25,763 bases of DNA from positions 1 through 25,763 of the forward strand of contig CAZXMB010000015.1 in NCBI GenBank assembly GCA_964641715.1, written 5' to 3'. Positions 23,375-25,763 of this stretch are shown piece after piece (position 1 is the stretch's first letter; every line of letters starts with the position of its first letter). The notes under the pieces were generated by a model. The model saw only the letters and a program-made list of their open reading frames with translations, had not been told where the DNA came from and searched no databases. Source of the stretch: CAZXMB01 sp964641715. GTDB taxonomy: Bacteria; Desulfobacterota; BSN033; UBA1163. Both the position numbers and the translations under genes were made by a program.

Positions 23375-23782
23375 TTAAGGAAGGGTTCCCTGAACCATTC
23401 GGTTTTTAGGCAGAGAGATTTTTATATATTTATCGATAAGATCCTCCAGCCGAGCCTTATCCCAGCCTGCATACACTTCCTTACCCTCCACAATAAAGGA
23501 GGGATAAGTCCGAATACGGTGACGAAGGGATTTATAAATTCCCAGCAGGGACTGGACATCGATGAGCTTGATGACGAGGCGATGTTTGTAGAGCCGGGTT
23601 AATTCTCGAATCCAGTCGGAGAGTTTAATAAACTCCTCCTTCAAATCCGAAGGATACTCTTCCATCTCTTTTTGATGAATTTTTTTATCTATCCCCGATT
23701 CGTCAAATATGAGTTCGCAACGGGAGCAATGGTCAAAAGTGGTCATTACTTTGGTGACAATTTCAAGCAGGATAGGTCTCAT
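23375..23782 (-). CDS. Thioredoxin-like fold protein with CSRC motif
   Basis: A 135-residue cytoplasmic protein with no signal peptide. A CxxC pair (Cys19-Ser-Arg-Cys22, in FDHCSRCELIF) follows a first beta strand, a longer helical insert follows, then KHRLVIKLIDVQSLLGIYKSLRHRIRTYPSFIVEGKEVYAGWDKARLEDLI, which reads as the second half of a thioredoxin/glutaredoxin fold with cis-Pro at TYPSFIV (about residue 93). I infer a thiol or metal-binding redox role; no characterised homologue is recognised. The ATG at 23782 has GAGG eight bases upstream. Confidence 0.72.
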   Translation of the reverse strand: MRPILLEIVTKVMTTFDHCSRCELIFDESGIDKKIHQKEMEEYPSDLKEEFIKLSDWIRELTRLYKHRLVIKLIDVQSLLGIYKSLRHRIRTYPSFIVEGKEVYAGWDKARLEDLIDKYIKISLPKNRMVQGTLP

Positions 23783-23803
23783 GTTTTTCCTCGAAAAGTT
23801 TAT

Positions 23804-23809
23804 ATTATA
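23804..23809 (-). promoter_or_regulatory. Possible -10 for the CSRC thioredoxin-like gene
   Basis: TATAAT on the minus strand, 22 bases upstream of the ATG at 23782, in an AT-rich stretch. No good -35 is found at 16-18 bp, so only the -10 is offered. Confidence 0.3.
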
Positions 23810-23866
23810 AATTTAGCATATCTCGGTTCATGAATTCAAATTGAATCTTTAAATACTAAAAAGTTC

Positions 23867-23959
23867 TCATGCCGAACTTGGTCCGGCATCTCACAAAAAT
23901 GGTTTTCAAGACTCTGGCACGGAGTAATGAACGAATCTGAATCAACAAGTTCGGGATGA
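23867..23959. repeat. MITE-like inverted repeat downstream of the aldo/keto reductase gene
   Basis: TCATGCCGAACTTG (23867-23880) and CAAGTTCGGGATGA (23946-23959) are inverted copies matching at 13 of 14 positions, about 93 bp end to end. Next to the left arm GCCGAACTTGGTCCGGC can also form its own small hairpin. The centre has no ORF. This style of element, with a palindrome around an AACTTG core, is a typical dispersed repeat. The remainder of the 236-bp gap shows no other gene. Confidence 0.6.
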
Positions 23960-24018
23960 CCTGTTCGAGACATTTCAAATATTTTTGGTTGGAATTGAGA
24001 AATGGAGAACTGGGTTCT

Positions 24019-24864
24019 TTACAATTTATAATACATCAATTCCCGGGCGTAGGGCTTGACTTTTTGAATGAGGATATCCTGGTCCTTGGAGGACATGGGC
24101 TGAAAGGATCGGGCAAGCCGGACGTTCATCTCCAGTTGTTCGATGGTCTCACATCCCACCACTGCGGCTGAAATGGTTTGGGTCAATGCAAAACGAAGGA
24201 AATTTTCAACCGATTCAGTTCCAAAGATCTTCACGCTGACCCCGCGGGAGAGGGTTTTCATTCCGAGAATCCCCATTCCTTTCTCTTCTGCCTTGGGCAG
24301 GACTTCATCCAGGAAGGACCAGTAATGAGGTTCTGCCAGATTGATAGGCATTAGGACCACCTTAAAGGGAAAGAGGTCTATGGCTTTGGAAAGCACCATT
24401 GGATTTCTATGCCCTGAGATTCCAATAAAGCGGACCAGTTTATTACGTTTGGCCGCCTCAAAGGCTTTAATGGCTCCCCCGGGTTCAAAAATCTGCGCAA
24501 GATCCTTTGGTGTCCTCACATCATGAACCATCCAGAGGTCGAGGTAGTCGGTCTTCATATTTTTGAGGGTGGCTTCCAGATGTTTCAAAGCTCCATCCCC
24601 TGTCCGTTCATGCGATTTACTGGCCAGGAAGACCTCCCTTCTCCTTTCCTGGAGAGCCATCCCGTAATAGGACTCACTCCCGCTATAGGCCCGGGCGGAC
24701 TCGAAATAAGTGATGCCCAGATCAACGGCCCGATGGATCAAGGCCACCGCCTCCTGATCCCGGTCATAACTTCTCAGCAACCCCTCTCCTCCAAGTCCGA
24801 GAAGAGAGATCTGTTCTCCTGTCTTTCCCAGGGTTCTTTTTGGGAGAGTATTTGCCGTGTTCAT
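24019..24864 (-). CDS. Aldo/keto reductase family protein
   Basis: A 281-residue NAD(P)H-dependent carbonyl reductase of the TIM-barrel AKR superfamily. The strand-1 start is RTLGKTGEQISLLGLGGEG. Catalytic positions by alignment are Glu55 (usually Asp) in TYFESARAY, Tyr60, Lys83 in LASKSHE and His114 in WMVHDV. The cofactor region has MPINLAEPHYWSF, MGILGMKTLSRG and the later AVVGCETIEQLEMNV. The Asp-to-Glu exchange could lower or alter activity. The ATG at 24864 has GGAAG nine bases upstream. The physiological substrate is not decided; related anaerobe proteins often carry a C-terminal ferredoxin domain, which is absent here. Confidence 0.9.
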   Translation of the reverse strand: MNTANTLPKRTLGKTGEQISLLGLGGEGLLRSYDRDQEAVALIHRAVDLGITYFESARAYSGSESYYGMALQERRREVFLASKSHERTGDGALKHLEATLKNMKTDYLDLWMVHDVRTPKDLAQIFEPGGAIKAFEAAKRNKLVRFIGISGHRNPMVLSKAIDLFPFKVVLMPINLAEPHYWSFLDEVLPKAEEKGMGILGMKTLSRGVSVKIFGTESVENFLRFALTQTISAAVVGCETIEQLEMNVRLARSFQPMSSKDQDILIQKVKPYARELMYYKL

Positions 24865-24930
24865 GTTTAGAATCTTCCTTTATGAATCTTTGGGCTTTTC
24901 CCTTTATCACAAAATCAATGAAGAATCAAT

Positions 24931-24965
24931 AACCGCTTAAACATAACCGTTTAAAGTTTAAAGTT
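24931..24965. repeat. Heptamer array upstream of the aldo/keto reductase gene
   Basis: Five 7-bp units in register: AACCGCT, a diverged unit, AACCGTT, then two perfect copies of TAAAGTT (24952-24958 and 24959-24965). At two-unit scale this is a direct repeat of 14 bp matching at 11 of 14 positions. It lies about 70-100 bases upstream of the reductase start on the minus strand, so it could be part of its control region, but its style matches other arrays in this window. Confidence 0.55.
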
Positions 24966-25071
24966 ATGGAAGAGATTGCATCCAATTGGATTCTTTCCTT
25001 CTTGCAGGGCAGGCCTTCGGGTTGCCCATTGGAAGACGAAATTCTTCCCTGTCGGTTTCCGGACCCCTGGT

Positions 25072-25698
25072 TTATCCGGCGAGACGCCGGCTTGTTTCAG
25101 CCACCATCCCCCATATGACATCGAGAGGAAGATGGGCCTGGATGGTGGAATCGAATAGAACGTTGACCCTCGCCGGAAATTCTTCGCTTCCTTCCCATAA
25201 CATATAAGCAATGGGTATCTTTGGAAGTACATCCAAGGCAAATCCCTTGTTGCCAAAGAAGATTTCCCTTCCCCCTAATTTCTCACCTGCCTTCAGAAAG
25301 GCCCCTGGATCGTTTCCGTATCTTTCCTCCAGATCTTTCACCTGAAGGCTGTGAGGCCCTCGGAAAAATGTGAAGCCGGCCTTCAGCTCTTTATCGCTGA
25401 CCCAGATGTTAGAAGGTCTACTCTCTTTTTTTGCCTCGGTGAGATAAACGAGCACCATGAGGGTGAAAAAAGAATGAAGTTCCTCGTCCACAAAGTTCTC
25501 CTTCTGATCCATTCTCAGGATCTTTCTTTCCTCCGGGAGGATGAGGTACCTCAGATTATAAACAGGCAATAGGAAGCCTTTGCTGGAAGGGTGGTAATGA
25601 GCCCCGGTCCGGTCACACACATCGGCGCAGTGGAGCCGGGACAATTTATTCCAGTGATAAAGGGCAAAGGTTTCTTTTGGAAGGGTCTCTTCTTGCAT
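25072..25698 (-). CDS. DUF3786 domain-containing protein
   Basis: A 208-residue soluble protein recognised as DUF3786 from ADVCDRTGAHYH near the N-terminus, a central FFRGPHSLQVKDLEERYGNDPGAFLKAGEKLGG, and the C-terminal LPKIPIAYMLWEGSEEFPARVNVLFDSTIQAHLPLDVIWGM. The domain is frequent in anaerobic bacteria and has no established function that I can assert. The ATG at 25698 follows a short TTAGGCG, a poor ribosome site. It starts 40 bases downstream of a tRNA 3' end on the same strand, so it may be co-transcribed with it. The last codons form a GC-rich hairpin (CCGGCG/CGCCGG) without a T-run. Confidence 0.85.
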   Translation of the reverse strand: MQEETLPKETFALYHWNKLSRLHCADVCDRTGAHYHPSSKGFLLPVYNLRYLILPEERKILRMDQKENFVDEELHSFFTLMVLVYLTEAKKESRPSNIWVSDKELKAGFTFFRGPHSLQVKDLEERYGNDPGAFLKAGEKLGGREIFFGNKGFALDVLPKIPIAYMLWEGSEEFPARVNVLFDSTIQAHLPLDVIWGMVAETSRRLAG

Positions 25699-25737
25699 CG
25701 CCTAAGAGGAAGACAGGATGGAGGAGAAAATTGAAAA

Positions 25738-25763
25738 TGGTGGAGCTGATGGGGATCGAACCC
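25738..25763 (-). tRNA. Partial tRNA (3' end), probably tRNA-Ala
   Basis: The minus strand ends GGGTTCGATC, then CCCAT, acceptor CAGCTCC, A and CCA: a T-arm, acceptor 3' strand, discriminator A and encoded CCA. The rest, including the anticodon, lies beyond the right edge. An acceptor starting GGAGCTG would pair; that end is often seen in tRNA-Ala, so alanine is a guess. Confidence 0.8.

Noticed and set aside
2214..24965. CRISPR array
   Set aside because: The tandem units are only 7 bp with no spacers, and no cas gene is present.
24951..25256. A 101-codon minus-strand frame overlapping the DUF3786 gene
   Set aside because: It overlaps the conserved C-terminal half of DUF3786 in another frame and has no ribosome site or motif.
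1..25763. A new defence, phage or mobile gene system
   Set aside because: Every large ORF is either a conserved housekeeping gene or a lone unknown; no nuclease-effector pairing, integrase, transposase or toxin-antitoxin organisation is visible.

Overview
The window looks like chromosome of a Gram-negative, probably anaerobic bacterium of the Desulfobacterota (old Deltaproteobacteria) type. That rests on gene content and style: a liv transporter cluster, tRNA-Val then yebC-ruvCAB, a SurA/PpiD-type chaperone, mreBCD-mrdA-rodA, a lon-era-rodZ-like cluster, a DUF3786 protein, base composition near 50% G+C by eye, and many small palindromic or tandem intergenic repeats. The lineage is an inference; there is no rRNA here to test it.

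Layout. 1-4.35 kb (minus strand): a branched-chain amino-acid type ABC importer read livM, livH, periplasmic binding protein, livG, behind a consensus sigma-70 promoter at 4436-4463; a livF partner may lie beyond the left edge. 4.66-5.13 kb: an unrecognised 156-residue protein whose start codon follows a hairpin that covers its ribosome-binding site. 5.19-8.5 kb: tRNA-Val(CAC), yebC and the Holliday-junction genes ruvC, ruvA, ruvB. 8.5-11.4 kb (minus): a UDP-glucuronate decarboxylase-like enzyme and a membrane-anchored SurA/PpiD prolyl isomerase. 11.6-17.0 kb: the rod-shape elongasome mreB, mreC, mreD, mrdA (PBP2), rodA, with short gaps or overlaps. 17.1-17.5 kb (minus): ssb. 17.7-23.1 kb: a TlpA-like thioredoxin, lon, era, a RodZ-like protein and an uncharacterised charged protein. 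23.1-25.76 kb (minus): a tiny basic ORF, a CxxC thioredoxin-like protein, an aldo/keto reductase, a DUF3786 protein, and the 3' end of a tRNA cut by the window edge.

Most coding content is conserved housekeeping: cell-wall elongation (MreBCD, PBP2, RodA, RodZ-like), recombination (RuvABC), protein quality control (Lon, PpiD/SurA), 30S assembly (Era) and DNA replication/repair (SSB). I found no CRISPR array, transposase, integrase, phage gene, toxin-antitoxin pair or recognisable defence system, so I do not claim a new enzymatic system.

The most unusual signal is between the genes. At least eight gaps carry short degenerate arrays with 7-bp periodicity, of differing sequence, several of them touching a stop codon; other gaps carry MITE-like inverted repeats, and one repeat seems to supply the C-terminus of LivG. 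Other leads are the RBS-masking hairpin at 4621-4660, a very small basic ORF that may be frame-disrupted, and two uncharacterised conserved-looking proteins.
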